A stretch of DNA of 50,844 bases from Curvibacter soli (GTDB lineage Bacteria > Pseudomonadota > Gammaproteobacteria > Burkholderiales > Burkholderiaceae_C): positions 1-50,844 of the forward strand of contig NZ_JARGEN010000019.1 of NCBI RefSeq assembly GCF_029211125.1, read 5' to 3'. This document shows positions 32,555 through 42,272 of this stretch, in pieces. The notes under the pieces are model-generated. The model worked only from the letters and a program-made list of their open reading frames with translations. It had not been told where the DNA came from and did no database searches. The position numbers and the translations under genes were made by a program. Positions within the stretch are counted from its first letter, which is position 1, and each line of letters begins with the position of its first letter.

Positions 32555-32663
32555 GGCTCCCTCCGCGGCTCATCGCCTGCGCACGCTGCGCGTGCCATGC
32601 AATTTGGCATGCCCGCGCTGACGCGCGAACGCCGCGATTGGCGATGAGGATTTTCTTGAACAT
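32521..32663 (-). repeat. Direct duplication of the liuD 5' end (32521-32554 and 32630-32663)
   Basis: Two 34-base segments, 33/34 identical, each encode the start MFKKILIANRG on the minus strand. The downstream one is the true start of liuD. The upstream one opens a 38-codon frame that leaves the homology after ANRG and stops at 32547, overlapping the liuD start. The offset of 109 bases is out of frame. Both ATGs have a Shine-Dalgarno-like site. Confidence 0.8.
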
Positions 32664-32859
32664 ATGCATGTCTCCAAAAAACGGGGGGGTACACCGGCAC
32701 GCCGTGCAACAGCCCGCCCACGCGGCGCGGTACGCGCCGCAGAAACTTGAACGGCGGCGCGGCGGCCAGCGCCAGCAGGCGGGGCAGGCCCAGCGTGTGC
32801 GGCCACTGCGCCACGCGCTCCGCCAGACCGGCCTGCTGCGCGTCCATGGAGGGCTTTCT
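32555..32859. other. liuC-liuD spacer with no confident gene
   Basis: This 305-base spacer holds the upstream duplicate of the liuD start (to 32663). Before it, an open minus-strand frame begins at the ATG at 32847 (MDAQQAGLAERVAQWPHTLG, then PPFKFLRRVPRRVGGLLHG) and runs through the duplicated segment out of frame into liuD. That frame could be a small gene cut by the duplication, but no family was recognised and its end is not natural. Confidence 0.4.
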
Positions 32860-33642
32860 TCAGCCCGCCAGCCAGCCCGGCTTGCGCTTTTGCAGGAAGG
32901 ACTGCACGCCCTCCTTGCCTTCGGCGCTGGCGCGGATGTCGGCGATGCCTTCCACCGTGGCCTGCACCAGCGCGTCGTCGATGGCGCGCCCGGCCACGTC
33001 CTGCACCAGCTTCTTGCCGGCGCGCACGGCGTTCGGGCTGGCCGCGGCGAGTGCCTGGGCCAGCGCATCGACGCGGGCGTCGAGCGCGTCGGCGGCCACG
33101 ACCTCGTGCACGAAGCCGATGCGCAGCGCCTCGGCGGCGCCGAAGCGCTCCGCCGTCAGAAAGTAGCGGTGCGCGGCGCGCGCGCCCATGGCACGGATGA
33201 CGTAGGGCGCGATGGTGGCGGGGATCAGGCCCAGCTTCACTTCGCTCAGGCAGAAAGCCGCCGAGTCCACCGCCACCGCCATGTCGCAGGCCGCGGCCAG
33301 CCCCATGCCGCCCGCGTACACGTCGCCCTGGATGCGGGCGATGGTGGGCCTGGGGCATTCGTAGATGGCGCGCAGCATGGCGGCCAGCCGGGCGGCGTCG
33401 GCCACGTTCTCGCCGCGCGTGTAGTCGGCCATGCGGCGCATCCAGTGCAGGTCGGCGCCGGCGCAGAAGGCCGGGCCCTCGGCGGCGAGGACGATGCAGC
33501 GCACGTCCTCGCGCGCGCCAGCCTCCGCGAAGGCGTGCGTGAGCGCGGCGATAACCTCGTCGTTGAATGCGTTGCGCACCTCGGGGCGGCACAGCGTGAT
33601 GGTGGCGCGGGGGCCTTCGTAGCGGATGTCCAGGGCGGTCAT
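32860..33642 (-). CDS. liuC: Enoyl-CoA hydratase/isomerase family (methylglutaconyl-CoA hydratase)
   Basis: This 260-residue crotonase-fold protein has AEGPAFCAGADLHWM as the first oxyanion-hole segment, RIQGDVYAGGMGLAAACDMAVA as the CoA-binding loop and second oxyanion segment, and SEVKLGLIPATIAPYV, which is characteristic of the methylglutaconyl-CoA hydratase branch. It converts 3-methylglutaconyl-CoA to HMG-CoA, the step between LiuBD and the lyase MvaB. It starts at 33642 with GAGGAAGG upstream, 14 bases after the liuB stop. The specific function rests on context as well as sequence. Confidence 0.9.
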   Translation of the reverse strand: MTALDIRYEGPRATITLCRPEVRNAFNDEVIAALTHAFAEAGAREDVRCIVLAAEGPAFCAGADLHWMRRMADYTRGENVADAARLAAMLRAIYECPRPTIARIQGDVYAGGMGLAAACDMAVAVDSAAFCLSEVKLGLIPATIAPYVIRAMGARAAHRYFLTAERFGAAEALRIGFVHEVVAADALDARVDALAQALAAASPNAVRAGKKLVQDVAGRAIDDALVQATVEGIADIRASAEGKEGVQSFLQKRKPGWLAG

Positions 33643-33656
33643 GGCGGCCTTCCTCG

Positions 33657-35264
33657 TCACATGCGGAACACGCCGAACTTCGTCTGCGGCACGGGCAGGT
33701 TGCGCGCCGCGGCCAGGCCGAGCGCCAGCACGCGGCGGGTGTCGGCGGGGTCGATCACGCCGTCGTCCCACAGCCGCGCGGTGGCGTAGTACGGGTGGCC
33801 CTGGGCCTCGTACTGCTGGCGGATCGGGGCCTTGAAGGCTTCCTCGTCCTCGGCGCTCCACTGGCCGCCCTTGGCCTCGATGCCGTCGCGCCGCACGGTG
33901 GCCAGCACGCTGGCGGCCTGCTCGCCGCCCATCACGCTGATGCGCGCGTTGGGCCACATCCACAGGAAGCGCGGCGAGTAAGCCCGCCCGCACATGCCAT
34001 AGTTGCCCGCGCCAAAGCTGCCGCCGATGATGACGGTGAACTTGGGCACCTGGGCGCAGGCCACCGCCGTGACCAGCTTGGCGCCGTGGCGGGCGATGCC
34101 CTCGTTCTCGTATTTGCGGCCCACCATGAAGCCGGTGATGTTCTGCAGGAACACCAGCGGCACCTTGCGCTGGCAGCACAGCTCGATGAAGTGCGCGCCC
34201 TTTTGTGCCGATTCGCTGAACAAAATGCCGTTGTTGGCGATGATGCCCACGGCCATGCCCTCGATGCGCGCGAAGCCGCACACCAGCGTGCTGCCGAAGC
34301 GGGCCTTGAACTCGTCGAACTCCGAGCCATCGGCGATGCGGGCGATGATCTCGCGCACGTCGAAGGGCTTGCGGGTGTCGGTGGGGATCACGCCGTACAG
34401 TTCTTCCGCTACGTATTTAGGAGCTACAACCGCAGTATTTGCGGGCGCTGGAGGCTTGTTTTTATTCAAATTGCGCACTGCCTGCCGGGCCAGCGCCAGC
34501 GCGTGCAGGTCGTTTTCGGCCAGGTGGTCGGCCACGCCGGAGAGGCGCGTGTGTACGTCGCCGCCGCCCAGGTCTTCGGCACTGACCACCTCGCCCGTGG
34601 CGGCCTTCACCAGCGGCGGGCCGCCGAGGAAGATGGTGCCCTGGTTGCGCACGATGATGGATTCGTCGCTCATCGCCGGCACGTAGGCACCGCCCGCCGT
34701 GCAGCTACCCATGACCACGGCGATCTGCGCGATGCCCTGCGCGCTCATGTTGGCCTGGTTGTAGAAGATGCGGCCGAAGTGGTCGCGGTCGGGAAACACC
34801 TCGTCCTGGTTGGGCAGGTTGGCGCCGCCGCTGTCCACCAGGTAGATGCAGGGCAGGCCGTTCTGCTGCGCCACCTCCTGCGCGCGCAAGTGCTTCTTGA
34901 CGGTCATCGGGTAGTAGGTGCCGCCCTTCACGGTGGCGTCGTTGCAGACCACCATGCAGTCCACCCCGCTCACGCGCCCGATGCCGACGATCAGTCCCGC
35001 GCAGGGCGCGTCGCCGTTGTACATGCCGTAGGCGGCCAGGGGAGCGAGTTCGAGAAACGGCGTGCCCGGGTCGAGCAGCATCTGCACGCGCTCGCGCGGC
35101 AACAGCTTGCCGCGCGCGGTGTGCTTGGCGCGCAGGGCCTCGCCGCCGCCCTGCTCCACTTGCGCGAACCGCGCGCGCAGGTCATCCACCAGCGCGCGCA
35201 TGGCCTGCGCGTTGGCCTGGAAGTCGTCCGAGCGCGGGTTGAGTTGGCTCTCCAGGATGGTCAT
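33657..35264 (-). CDS. liuB: Methylcrotonyl-CoA carboxylase beta (carboxyltransferase) subunit
   Basis: This 535-residue acyl-CoA carboxyltransferase has crotonase-fold N and C halves: [20 protein letters not shown] and [20 protein letters not shown], then [37 protein letters not shown] and [18 protein letters not shown]. The [12 protein letters not shown] block separates methylcrotonyl-CoA from propionyl-CoA carboxylases. Its ATG overlaps the ligase stop as ATGA. Residues about 268-288 ([18 protein letters not shown]) are encoded by a reverse copy of the 65-bp repeat, in the loop between the two halves; the loop length looks normal to me. Confidence 0.94.
   Translation of the reverse strand: MTILESQLNPRSDDFQANAQAMRALVDDLRARFAQVEQGGGEALRAKHTARGKLLPRERVQMLLDPGTPFLELAPLAAYGMYNGDAPCAGLIVGIGRVSGVDCMVVCNDATVKGGTYYPMTVKKHLRAQEVAQQNGLPCIYLVDSGGANLPNQDEVFPDRDHFGRIFYNQANMSAQGIAQIAVVMGSCTAGGAYVPAMSDESIIVRNQGTIFLGGPPLVKAATGEVVSAEDLGGGDVHTRLSGVADHLAENDLHALALARQAVRNLNKNKPPAPANTAVVAPKYVAEELYGVIPTDTRKPFDVREIIARIADGSEFDEFKARFGSTLVCGFARIEGMAVGIIANNGILFSESAQKGAHFIELCCQRKVPLVFLQNITGFMVGRKYENEGIARHGAKLVTAVACAQVPKFTVIIGGSFGAGNYGMCGRAYSPRFLWMWPNARISVMGGEQAASVLATVRRDGIEAKGGQWSAEDEEAFKAPIRQQYEAQGHPYYATARLWDDGVIDPADTRRVLALGLAAARNLPVPQTKFGVFRM
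34408..34474 (-). repeat. Dispersed coding-sequence-embedded 65-bp element, copy 6 (in liuB)
   Basis: Read on the minus strand: TTTGAATAAAAACAAGCCTC, CAGCGCCCG, CTGCGGTTGTAGCTCC and an AT-rich end. It runs in the same direction as its host gene. It is more diverged at the right end than copies 1, 2, 4 and 5. Confidence 0.62.
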
Positions 35265-36988
35265 GCCGTCTTCACTTCCTGCAATCCGAGTTGCTGCGCC
35301 ATCTGCTCGCGGATCTTGAATTTCTGGATCTTGCCGGTCACCGTCATCGGGAACGCATCGACGAAGCGGATGTAGCGCGGCACCTTGTAGTGCGCGATCT
35401 GGCCTTTGCAGAAATCGCGCACAGCCTCTTCGGTGAGCACCTGGCCGGGCTTGGGCACGACCCAGGCGCAAAGCTCCTCGCCATATTTCTGGTCGGGCAC
35501 GCCGACCACCTGCACGTCCTGTATCTGCGGGTGGCCGTAGAGGAACTCCTCGATCTCGCGCGGGTAGACGTTCTCGCCACCGCGGATCACCATGTCCTTG
35601 ATGCGGCCGACGATGTTGACGTAGCCCTCGGCATCCATCGTCCCCATGTCGCCGGTGTGCATCCAGCGCTCGGCATCGATGGCCTCGGCGGTCCTCTGCG
35701 GGTCGTCCCAGTAGCCGTGCATCACCGAATAGCCGCGCACGCACAGTTCGCCGGGCGAGCCGGGCGGAATGGTGGCGCCGCTCTCGGGGTCGATGATCTT
35801 CACCTCCAGGTGCGGCTGCACCGTGCCGACGGTGGCCACGCGGCGGTCCAGCGGCGTGTCGGTGCTGCTCTGGCAGCTCACGGGGCTGGTCTCTGTCATG
35901 CCGTAGGCGATGGTGATTTCAGCCAGGTGCATGTCGCGCACCACGCGCTTCATCACCTCTATCGGACAGGGCGAGCCGGACATGATGCCGGTGCGCAGCG
36001 TGGAGAGGTCGAACTCGGCGAAGCGCGGGTGGTCCAGTTCGGCGATGAACATCGTGGGCACGCCGTGCAGGCCCGTGCAGCGCTCGGCCTGCACGGCGCT
36101 CAGCACGGCCAGTGGGTCGAAGCCGTCCCCCGGGTAGACGATGGCAGAGCCGTGCGTAAAGCAGGCCAGGTTGCCAAGCACCATGCCGAAGCAGTGGTAT
36201 AGCGGCACCGGAATGCAGAGCTTGTCCTGCGGCCCGAGGCGCATGCATTCGCCGATGAAGAAGCCGTTGTTGAGGATGTTGCGGTGCGTGAGCGTGGCGC
36301 CCTTGGGGAAGCCGGTGGTGCCGCTGGTGAACTGGATGTTGACGGGGTCGGTGTTCTTCAGCGTGCGGCCCACCTCGGCCACCCGCGCGTCGCTGGCGTC
36401 GCCGCGCGCAAGCAGTTCGGAAAAGCGCAGCATGCCGGGTTCATCATGGGTGTCGCCCGCCGCGTTGCCGCCCGTGCCTGGTGAATCAATCCACACCACG
36501 GTCTGAAGGTGCGGCAGGCGCTCGGACTGCAGTTGGCCCGGCGCGCAGCGCGCGAGTTCGGGCGCCAGCTCGCGCAGCATGCCGAGGTAGTCGCTGGTCT
36601 TGAAGCGCGCCATCGTGACCAGCGCCTTGCAATCGACCTTGTTGAGCGCGTATTCGAGCTCCGAAGTGCGGTAGGCCGGGTTGATGTTGACCAGCACCAG
36701 CCCCGCCTTGGCGGTGGCGATCTGCATCAGCACCCACTCGGCGTTGTTGTGGCTCCAGATGCCCACGCGGTCGCCGGGCGACAGGTTCTGCCGCAGCAGC
36801 GCACTGGCCAATTGATGGGCGGCGGCGCGCAGGCCCGCGTAGCTGTAGCGCAGGTTCTGGTGCAGGCAGACCAGCGCATCGCGCTCGGGCTGGCGCTGCA
36901 CCATGCCATCGAAGAAATCGCCGATGGTCTGCTCGATCAGCGGCACGTCGGTTGCGCCGCGGTCCAGGCTCTGGGTCAGGTGTTTCAT
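35261..36988 (-). CDS. AMP-binding acyl-CoA synthetase
   Basis: This 575-residue ANL-superfamily ligase has the phosphate-binding loop [23 protein letters not shown], the hinge region [20 protein letters not shown], and the catalytic lysine segment [13 protein letters not shown]. Such ligases activate a fatty or branched acid to its CoA ester with ATP. Between liuA and liuB it probably activates isovalerate or a related branched or medium-chain acid for entry into the pathway. The ATG at 36988 has an AAAAGGAGA site, and it lies 33 bases after liuA. Substrate specificity is inferred from context. Confidence 0.92.
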   Translation of the reverse strand: MKHLTQSLDRGATDVPLIEQTIGDFFDGMVQRQPERDALVCLHQNLRYSYAGLRAAAHQLASALLRQNLSPGDRVGIWSHNNAEWVLMQIATAKAGLVLVNINPAYRTSELEYALNKVDCKALVTMARFKTSDYLGMLRELAPELARCAPGQLQSERLPHLQTVVWIDSPGTGGNAAGDTHDEPGMLRFSELLARGDASDARVAEVGRTLKNTDPVNIQFTSGTTGFPKGATLTHRNILNNGFFIGECMRLGPQDKLCIPVPLYHCFGMVLGNLACFTHGSAIVYPGDGFDPLAVLSAVQAERCTGLHGVPTMFIAELDHPRFAEFDLSTLRTGIMSGSPCPIEVMKRVVRDMHLAEITIAYGMTETSPVSCQSSTDTPLDRRVATVGTVQPHLEVKIIDPESGATIPPGSPGELCVRGYSVMHGYWDDPQRTAEAIDAERWMHTGDMGTMDAEGYVNIVGRIKDMVIRGGENVYPREIEEFLYGHPQIQDVQVVGVPDQKYGEELCAWVVPKPGQVLTEEAVRDFCKGQIAHYKVPRYIRFVDAFPMTVTGKIQKFKIREQMAQQLGLQEVKTA

Positions 36989-37021
36989 CGCTATCTCCTT
37001 TTCTCTCGCGCGCCCTGTCTT

Positions 37022-38200
37022 TCAGCAGGTTTCGGCGAACAGTTCGCGGCCGATCAGCATGCGGCGGATTTCACTGGTGCCCGCGCCGATCTCGTAGAGC
37101 TTGGCGTCGCGCCACAGGCGCTCGACCGGGAAGTCCCTGGTGTAGCCCACGCCACCCAGGGCCTGGATCGCCTCGCCGGCCATCCATGTGGCCTTCTCCG
37201 CCGCGTAGAGGATGGCGCCCGCCGCGTCCTTGCGGAAGCTGCGCGCGTGGTCGTTGCGGTCGCAGGCCTGGCCCACGGCGTACACGTAGGCGCGCGTGGC
37301 CTGCCAGGTGCTGTACAGGTCGGCCAGCTTGCCCTGCATGAGCTGGAATTCGCCGATCGCCTGGCCGAACTGCTTGCGCTCGTGCACATAGGGCACCACC
37401 GCGTCCATGCAGGCGGCCATGATGCCCAGCGGCCCGCCCGCGAGCACGGCGCGCTCGTAGTCGAGCCCGCTCATCAGCACCTTGGCGCCGTTGCCCTCGC
37501 CGCCGAGCACGTTTTCCTCGGGCACCTCGCAGTCGTCGAAGAACAGCGGGAAGGTGTTGCTGCCGCGCATGCCGAGCTTGTCGAGCTTGGTGCCGGCGGA
37601 AAAGCCCTTGAAGCCCTTCTCGACGATGAAGGCCGTCATGCCGCGCGCGCCCATCTCGGGCTCGGTCTTGGCATAGATGACCAGCGTGTCGGCGTCGCCG
37701 CCGTTGGTGATCCACATCTTGGTGCCGTTGAGCACGTAGCGGTCGCCCTTTTTCTCGGCGCGCAGCTTCATGCTCACCACGTCGCTGCCGGCGCCGGGCT
37801 CGCTCATGGCCAGCGCGCCCACGTGCTCGCCGCTCACCAGCTTGGGCAGGTACTTCTGCTTCTGCGCCGCGCTGCCGTTGCGGTGGATCTGGTTCACGCA
37901 CAGGTTGCTGTGCGCGCCGTAGGACAGGCCCACCGAGGCGCTGGCGCGCGAGACTTCTTCCATCGCCACGATGTGCGCGAGGTAGCCGAGCTGCGTGCCG
38001 CCGTATTCCTCGGCCACCGTCATGCCGTGCAGGCCCAGGTCGCCGAGCTTCTTCCACAGGTCGGCGGGGAACAGGTTGTCGCGGTCCACCTCCGCGGCGC
38101 GCGGCGCGATCTCGCTGGCGGCGAAGCCGGCGATGGCTTCGCGCAGCGCGTCGATGGTGTCGCCGAGGCCGAAATTCAGGCCGGGCAGGGCTGGTGGCAT
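37022..38200 (-). CDS. liuA: Isovaleryl-CoA dehydrogenase
   Basis: This 392-residue acyl-CoA dehydrogenase has [20 protein letters not shown] (FAD/substrate loop), [14 protein letters not shown], and [20 protein letters not shown], whose glutamate is at the position used as catalytic base in isovaleryl-CoA dehydrogenase rather than the C-terminal position of medium-chain enzymes. [17 protein letters not shown] closes the protein. It oxidises isovaleryl-CoA to 3-methylcrotonyl-CoA and passes electrons to ETF. It is the first gene of the minus-strand liu operon (AAGGAG before the ATG) and is divergent from the AraC-type regulator with a 77-bp gap. Confidence 0.95.
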   Translation of the reverse strand: MPPALPGLNFGLGDTIDALREAIAGFAASEIAPRAAEVDRDNLFPADLWKKLGDLGLHGMTVAEEYGGTQLGYLAHIVAMEEVSRASASVGLSYGAHSNLCVNQIHRNGSAAQKQKYLPKLVSGEHVGALAMSEPGAGSDVVSMKLRAEKKGDRYVLNGTKMWITNGGDADTLVIYAKTEPEMGARGMTAFIVEKGFKGFSAGTKLDKLGMRGSNTFPLFFDDCEVPEENVLGGEGNGAKVLMSGLDYERAVLAGGPLGIMAACMDAVVPYVHERKQFGQAIGEFQLMQGKLADLYSTWQATRAYVYAVGQACDRNDHARSFRKDAAGAILYAAEKATWMAGEAIQALGGVGYTRDFPVERLWRDAKLYEIGAGTSEIRRMLIGRELFAETC

Positions 38201-38277
38201 GGCTGTCTCCTTGTCTTGACTTGTGTTTCAGGTTACTCCCGCGCAGGCTGCATTTGCGGCCACAATGGTTGCAGATC

Positions 38278-39333
38278 ATGCCAGCCATGCCCACTCCCCG
38301 CCACTTTCATGCCCCCGTGGCCGCCACCCCGATGGCGTTCGCACGCGCCATCGTGCAAGCGTACGCGCGCTATGGCGTCGATCCGGCGGCGGCCCTGCGC
38401 CAGGCACAGATCGCGCCGCGCCAGCTCATGCAGGCCGATGCGCGCATCACCGCCGCGCAGTTCGAGGCGCTTTCCAGCTACGCCATGCAGCAGCTCGACG
38501 ACGAGAGCCTGGGCTGGTTCGTCCGCCGCCTGCCCTGGGGCAGCTACGGGCTGCTGTGCCGCGCGTCCGTGACGGCGCCCACGCTGGGGGTGGCGCTCAA
38601 GCGCTGGTGCCGCCACCACCGCCTGCTGACCGACGATGTGCTGCTGCGGCTGGAGGTGGCAGGCGGCCTGGCGCGCATCACCGTCGCGGAGCAGCGCCCA
38701 CTGGCCGCGGAGTTCCGCGAGTTCTGCCTGGTCACGCTGCTGCGCTACGTGCACGGCTTCGCCTGCTGGGCCATCGACTCGCGCATCGCGCTGCGCGAGA
38801 CCACGTTCCCGTTCGCCGCCCCGCGGCACGCCGGCGCCTATCCGCTGATGTTCCCCGGGCCGGTGCATTTCGGCGCCGGGCAGGCCGGCTACAGCTTCGA
38901 CCCCGCCTACCTGGCCCTGCCCCTGGTGCGCGACGAGGACGCCATGCGCGCCATGCTGCAGCGCGCGCTGCCGCTGACCGTGCGGCAGTACCGGCGCGAC
39001 CGGCTGCTGGTGGCGCGCGTGCGCGAGGCGCTGCGCGCCCATCCGCTCGCAACCGCCACCGCCGACAGCATGGCCGGCTGGCTGCACATGTCGGTGCGCA
39101 CGCTGCACCGGCAGCTCAAGGAAGAAGGCGCCTCGCTGCAGGCGCTCAAGGACGAGGCCCGCCAGGCCCTGGCCGCCGGGCTGCTGCGGCGCACGCGCAA
39201 GCCGCTCAAGCAGGTGGCGCTGGCGGCGGGCTTCCGCAACGAGAAGAGCTTTGCGCGCGCGTTCCGCGGCTGGACGGGCATGCCGCCGGGCGAGTACCGG
39301 CTGGGCCAGCGGCCCGGCGCGGCGAAGGCGTGA
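38278..39333 (+). CDS. AraC-family transcriptional regulator, probable liu regulator
   Basis: This protein of about 351 residues has an N-terminal ligand-binding domain of the type found in OruR/ArgR-like AraC proteins (QAYARYGVDPAAALRQAQIA; WGSYGLLCRASVTAPTLG). The C-terminal double helix-turn-helix has MAGWLHMSVRTLHRQLKEEG and KQVALAAGFRNEKSFARAFR, ending WTGMPPGEYR. It is transcribed away from liuA, so it likely controls the liu operon in response to an acyl intermediate; in Pseudomonas the corresponding regulator (LiuR) is MerR-type. ATGs at 38278 and 38287 are both possible starts; neither has a good ribosome site. Confidence 0.88.
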   Translation: MPAMPTPRHFHAPVAATPMAFARAIVQAYARYGVDPAAALRQAQIAPRQLMQADARITAAQFEALSSYAMQQLDDESLGWFVRRLPWGSYGLLCRASVTAPTLGVALKRWCRHHRLLTDDVLLRLEVAGGLARITVAEQRPLAAEFREFCLVTLLRYVHGFACWAIDSRIALRETTFPFAAPRHAGAYPLMFPGPVHFGAGQAGYSFDPAYLALPLVRDEDAMRAMLQRALPLTVRQYRRDRLLVARVREALRAHPLATATADSMAGWLHMSVRTLHRQLKEEGASLQALKDEARQALAAGLLRRTRKPLKQVALAAGFRNEKSFARAFRGWTGMPPGEYRLGQRPGAAKA

Positions 39334-39459
39334 CTACGCGCGGCCTGCCGCGCGCGGCTTGACTTTGGGCGCCGAGGGGGAAAGGAGGGGCCGAGAGTGG
39401 TCACGGGAAAAAGCCTCGCGCAGCGAAACAATCCGGGAATGGAGCCCGAACAATAATAG

Positions 39460-40425
39460 ATGTCCATGCCCCAGCAGACGCCCGACCAGCCCATCTTCCA
39501 AGCCGAGCACCTGCGCAAGCGCTACGGCGGCAGCCTGGTCGTCGACGATCTGTCGTTCGCCATCGCGCCCGGCGAATGCCTGGGCGTGATCGGCCCCAAC
39601 GGCGCGGGCAAGACCACCACCATCCGCATGTGCCTGGGCCTGACCGCACCCGACGCCGGCAGCGTGCGCTACTTTCCCGCGGGCGGCGGCGCGCCGCTCG
39701 CCATGCCGCGCGACGCGCTGGCGATCAAGGCGCAGCTCGGCGTGGTGACGCAGTTCGACACACTGGACCCGGACTTCGATTGCGCCGAGAACCTGCTGGT
39801 CTATGGCCGCTACTTCGGCCTGTCGCGCGCGTCCATGCGCGAGCGCGTGCCGCGGCTGCTCGAATTCGCCTCGCTCGGCCACAAGGCGCAGGCCAAGCCC
39901 GGCGAGCTGTCGGGCGGCATGAAGCGGCGCCTGTCGCTAGCGCGCGCGCTGGTCAACGACCCACGCCTGCTGCTGCTCGACGAACCCACCACGGGCCTGG
40001 ACCCGCAGGCGCGCCACCTGATGTGGGAGCGGCTGCAACTGCTGCTGCAGCAGGGCAAGTCGATCCTGCTGACCACGCACTTCATGGACGAGGCCGAGCG
40101 CCTGTGTTCGCGCCTGCTGGTGCTGGACCATGGCCGCAAGATCGCCGAGGGCCGCCCGCGCGACCTGATCGCCCAACACCTGGAGCCCGACGTGGTGGAG
40201 GTGTACGGCCAGGGCGCGCTGGCGCTGGCGCAGGACGCCGCGCTGCGACCGCTGGCCGCGCGCACCGAGGTGAGCGGCGAGACGGTGTTCTTCTACACCC
40301 AGGACGCCCGCGCCCTGCTCGCCGCCCTGGCCGCGCATCCGCAGCAGCGCACGCTGCACCGGCCTGCGAACCTGGAGGATCTTTTCCTCAAACTCACGGG
40401 CCGGCAGATCCGCGAGGACAGTTGA
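39460..40425 (+). CDS. ABC exporter ATP-binding protein (NodI/DrrA-like)
   Basis: This 321-residue ABC ATPase has Walker [11 protein letters not shown], the Q-loop VVTQFDTLD, the signature [15 protein letters not shown], Walker [13 protein letters not shown] and the H-loop [12 protein letters not shown]. The C-terminal extension is of the DrrA/NodI type. The pattern [14 protein letters not shown] is characteristic of the NodI branch, which with NodJ exports lipochitin factors in rhizobia; here the cargo is unknown. The partner permease is at 41281-42120. A diguanylate cyclase gene lies between the two. Confidence 0.92.
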   Translation: MSMPQQTPDQPIFQAEHLRKRYGGSLVVDDLSFAIAPGECLGVIGPNGAGKTTTIRMCLGLTAPDAGSVRYFPAGGGAPLAMPRDALAIKAQLGVVTQFDTLDPDFDCAENLLVYGRYFGLSRASMRERVPRLLEFASLGHKAQAKPGELSGGMKRRLSLARALVNDPRLLLLDEPTTGLDPQARHLMWERLQLLLQQGKSILLTTHFMDEAERLCSRLLVLDHGRKIAEGRPRDLIAQHLEPDVVEVYGQGALALAQDAALRPLAARTEVSGETVFFYTQDARALLAALAAHPQQRTLHRPANLEDLFLKLTGRQIREDS

Positions 40426-40522
40426 GCGCGGCCCCGGCATACGGCATGCTTGAGCCTGCCCATTGCAACCCGCGCCGCAATTTCCTAGGATGCCTGCCAG
40501 CCATCAACCCCAGGAGCGCCTC

Positions 40523-41284
40523 GTGACATCTACCGAAACCGACGAACAGTTTCTGCAGCGCCTTTGCGAAGTGATGCAGCGTATTGCCCTGCAGGGCGAC
40601 TTGCGGGCCGTCGGCCCGCTGATGGACATGACCGGCCAGCGCCCGGAACACACGCTGCTGGCGCGGCTGGCGGAATCGTTCGCACACATGGTGGTCAAGA
40701 TCGAAGCGCGCGAGTTCGAGCTGGAATGCCGCATCGCCGACCTGGGCCAGACGCGGCAGGAACTGGAGCTGGCCAACCTGGACCCGCTCACCAGCCTGCC
40801 CAACCGCATGATCGCGCGCGACCGGCTGCGCCAGTCCATAACCGAAGCACGCGCGCGCCAGGGCGCCATGTCGGTGCTGTTCCTCGACCTCGACCGCTTC
40901 AAGCAGGTCAACGACACGCTCGGCCACGCGGCTGGCGACGAGCTGCTCTGCCGGGTCACGCAGCGCCTGCAGGGCTGCCTGCGCGAAGGCGACACGCTGG
41001 CCCGACTGGGCGGCGACGAGTTCCTGTGCGTGCTGCCCACCTGCGGCGAGCCCGAGGCGGCCCAGGCGCTGGCCGGACGCATGATCGGCGCCCTGACCCA
41101 GCGCTTCCCGCTCGCCGCGGGCGTGGCCGACATCGGCACCAGCATCGGGCTGGCGCATTTCCCGCGTGACGGGCAGAGCGTGGACGAGCTGATCGCCAGC
41201 GCCGACGCCGGGCTCTACGAAGCCAAGCGCAGCGGCCGCAACTGCTGGCGCTACGCACCGCCCGCGGCGGGCAATCCCGCATGA
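40523..41284 (+). CDS. Diguanylate cyclase (GGDEF protein)
   Basis: This protein of about 253 residues has a helical N-terminal part (about 1-90) without a membrane span or known sensor, then a GGDEF domain: LANLDPLTSLPNRM, FLDLDRFKQVNDTLGHAAGD and the intact catalytic LARLGGDEF. The product-inhibition I-site REGD lies exactly five residues before GGDEF, so the enzyme should be active and feedback-inhibited by c-di-GMP. The GTG at 40523 was chosen because AGGAG lies 6 bases before it; ATGs upstream give a non-homologous tail. Its stop overlaps the permease start as ATGA, tying its translation to the exporter. Confidence 0.92.
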   Translation: MTSTETDEQFLQRLCEVMQRIALQGDLRAVGPLMDMTGQRPEHTLLARLAESFAHMVVKIEAREFELECRIADLGQTRQELELANLDPLTSLPNRMIARDRLRQSITEARARQGAMSVLFLDLDRFKQVNDTLGHAAGDELLCRVTQRLQGCLREGDTLARLGGDEFLCVLPTCGEPEAAQALAGRMIGALTQRFPLAAGVADIGTSIGLAHFPRDGQSVDELIASADAGLYEAKRSGRNCWRYAPPAAGNPA

Positions 41285-42120
41285 GCGCGGCTTGCGCCGC
41301 CGACGGCTGCGGCGCCCCGCCCGCGCAGCCGTCCCTGTGGCGCCCGCCGGCGGTATCTGCGCGCTGGTGGCCCGTGTTCCTGCGCAACCTGCTGGTGTGG
41401 CGCAAGCTGGCCATCCCGAGCCTGGTGGGCAACATCGCCGAGCCGCTGATGTGGCTCGTGGCCTTCGGCTACGGCATGGGCGCGCTGGTGGGACAGGTGG
41501 ACGTGGGCGGCGCGCGCGTGCCCTACATCCTGTTCCTGGCCAGCGGCTCGATCTGTATGAGCGCGATGAACGCAGCGAGCTTCGAGGCGCTGTACTCGGC
41601 CTTCTCGCGCATGCACGTGCAGCGCACCTGGGACGGCATCATGAACGCCCCCGTGGGCCTAGACGACGTGGTGCTCGCCGAGATGCTCTGGGCCGCGTTC
41701 AAGTCGATCTTCACCGTGACGGCCATCCTCGGCGTGATGCTGGCGCTGGGCATCAGCCACAGCCCCAAGCTGCTCGTGGCCTGGCCGGTGCTGCTGTGCG
41801 TGGGCGTCATGTTTTCCAGCATCGCGCTGGTCTTCAACGCGCTGGCCAAGGGCTACGACTTCTTCACCTACTACTTCACGCTGGTGCTCACGCCGATGAT
41901 GTTCCTCTCGGGCGTGTTCTTCCCGCGCGCGCAACTGCCGGCCACGGTGCGCGCCATCTCCGACTGGCTGCCGCTCACCAACGCGGTGGAACTGGTGCGC
42001 CCGCTGTTCATGGACCAGTGGCCCGCGCAGCCGCTGCGCCACGGGCTGGTGCTGGCCGCCACCACCGTGGCGGCATTCTGGATCGCGCTCGCGTTCACGC
42101 GCCGGCGGTTCAGGGGCTGA
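41281..42120 (+). CDS. ABC-2 type exporter permease (NodJ-like)
   Basis: This 279-residue membrane protein has about six spans. Its features are ABC-2/NodJ-like: NLLVWRKLAIPSLVGNIAEP, FGYGMGALVG, FLASGSICMSAMNAASFEA and TPMMFLSGVFFPRAQLP just before the last spans. It is the membrane half of the exporter whose ATPase is encoded at 39460-40425. It begins inside the last codons of the GGDEF gene (ATGA overlap). The cargo is unknown; polysaccharide, lipid or drug export are all possible. Confidence 0.92.
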   Translation: MSAACAADGCGAPPAQPSLWRPPAVSARWWPVFLRNLLVWRKLAIPSLVGNIAEPLMWLVAFGYGMGALVGQVDVGGARVPYILFLASGSICMSAMNAASFEALYSAFSRMHVQRTWDGIMNAPVGLDDVVLAEMLWAAFKSIFTVTAILGVMLALGISHSPKLLVAWPVLLCVGVMFSSIALVFNALAKGYDFFTYYFTLVLTPMMFLSGVFFPRAQLPATVRAISDWLPLTNAVELVRPLFMDQWPAQPLRHGLVLAATTVAAFWIALAFTRRRFRG

Positions 42121-42272
42121 TCCGGAGGCAGGCGCGCCACGAACGGGACTGGCGCCCCTGGGCACACACCCGGCGGTCCGCGCCATGCGCTGGCGCAAAG
42201 GTGGCGCGGATGAATCCCGATACCATAGGCGCGGCACCACCTTTTCCATCCTCACCGCAAGGAGTACACGAC

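Noticed and set aside
32664-32847. Small minus-strand protein beginning MDAQQAGLAERVAQ as a confident gene.
   Set aside because: No recognised family, weak ribosome site, and the frame runs into liuD in a shadow frame; kept only as a note on the spacer.
39334-39459. GCGCGGC/GCCGCGC hairpin after the AraC gene as a terminator.
   Set aside because: The loop is only 2 bases and no T-run follows; such GC palindromes are common by chance at this composition.
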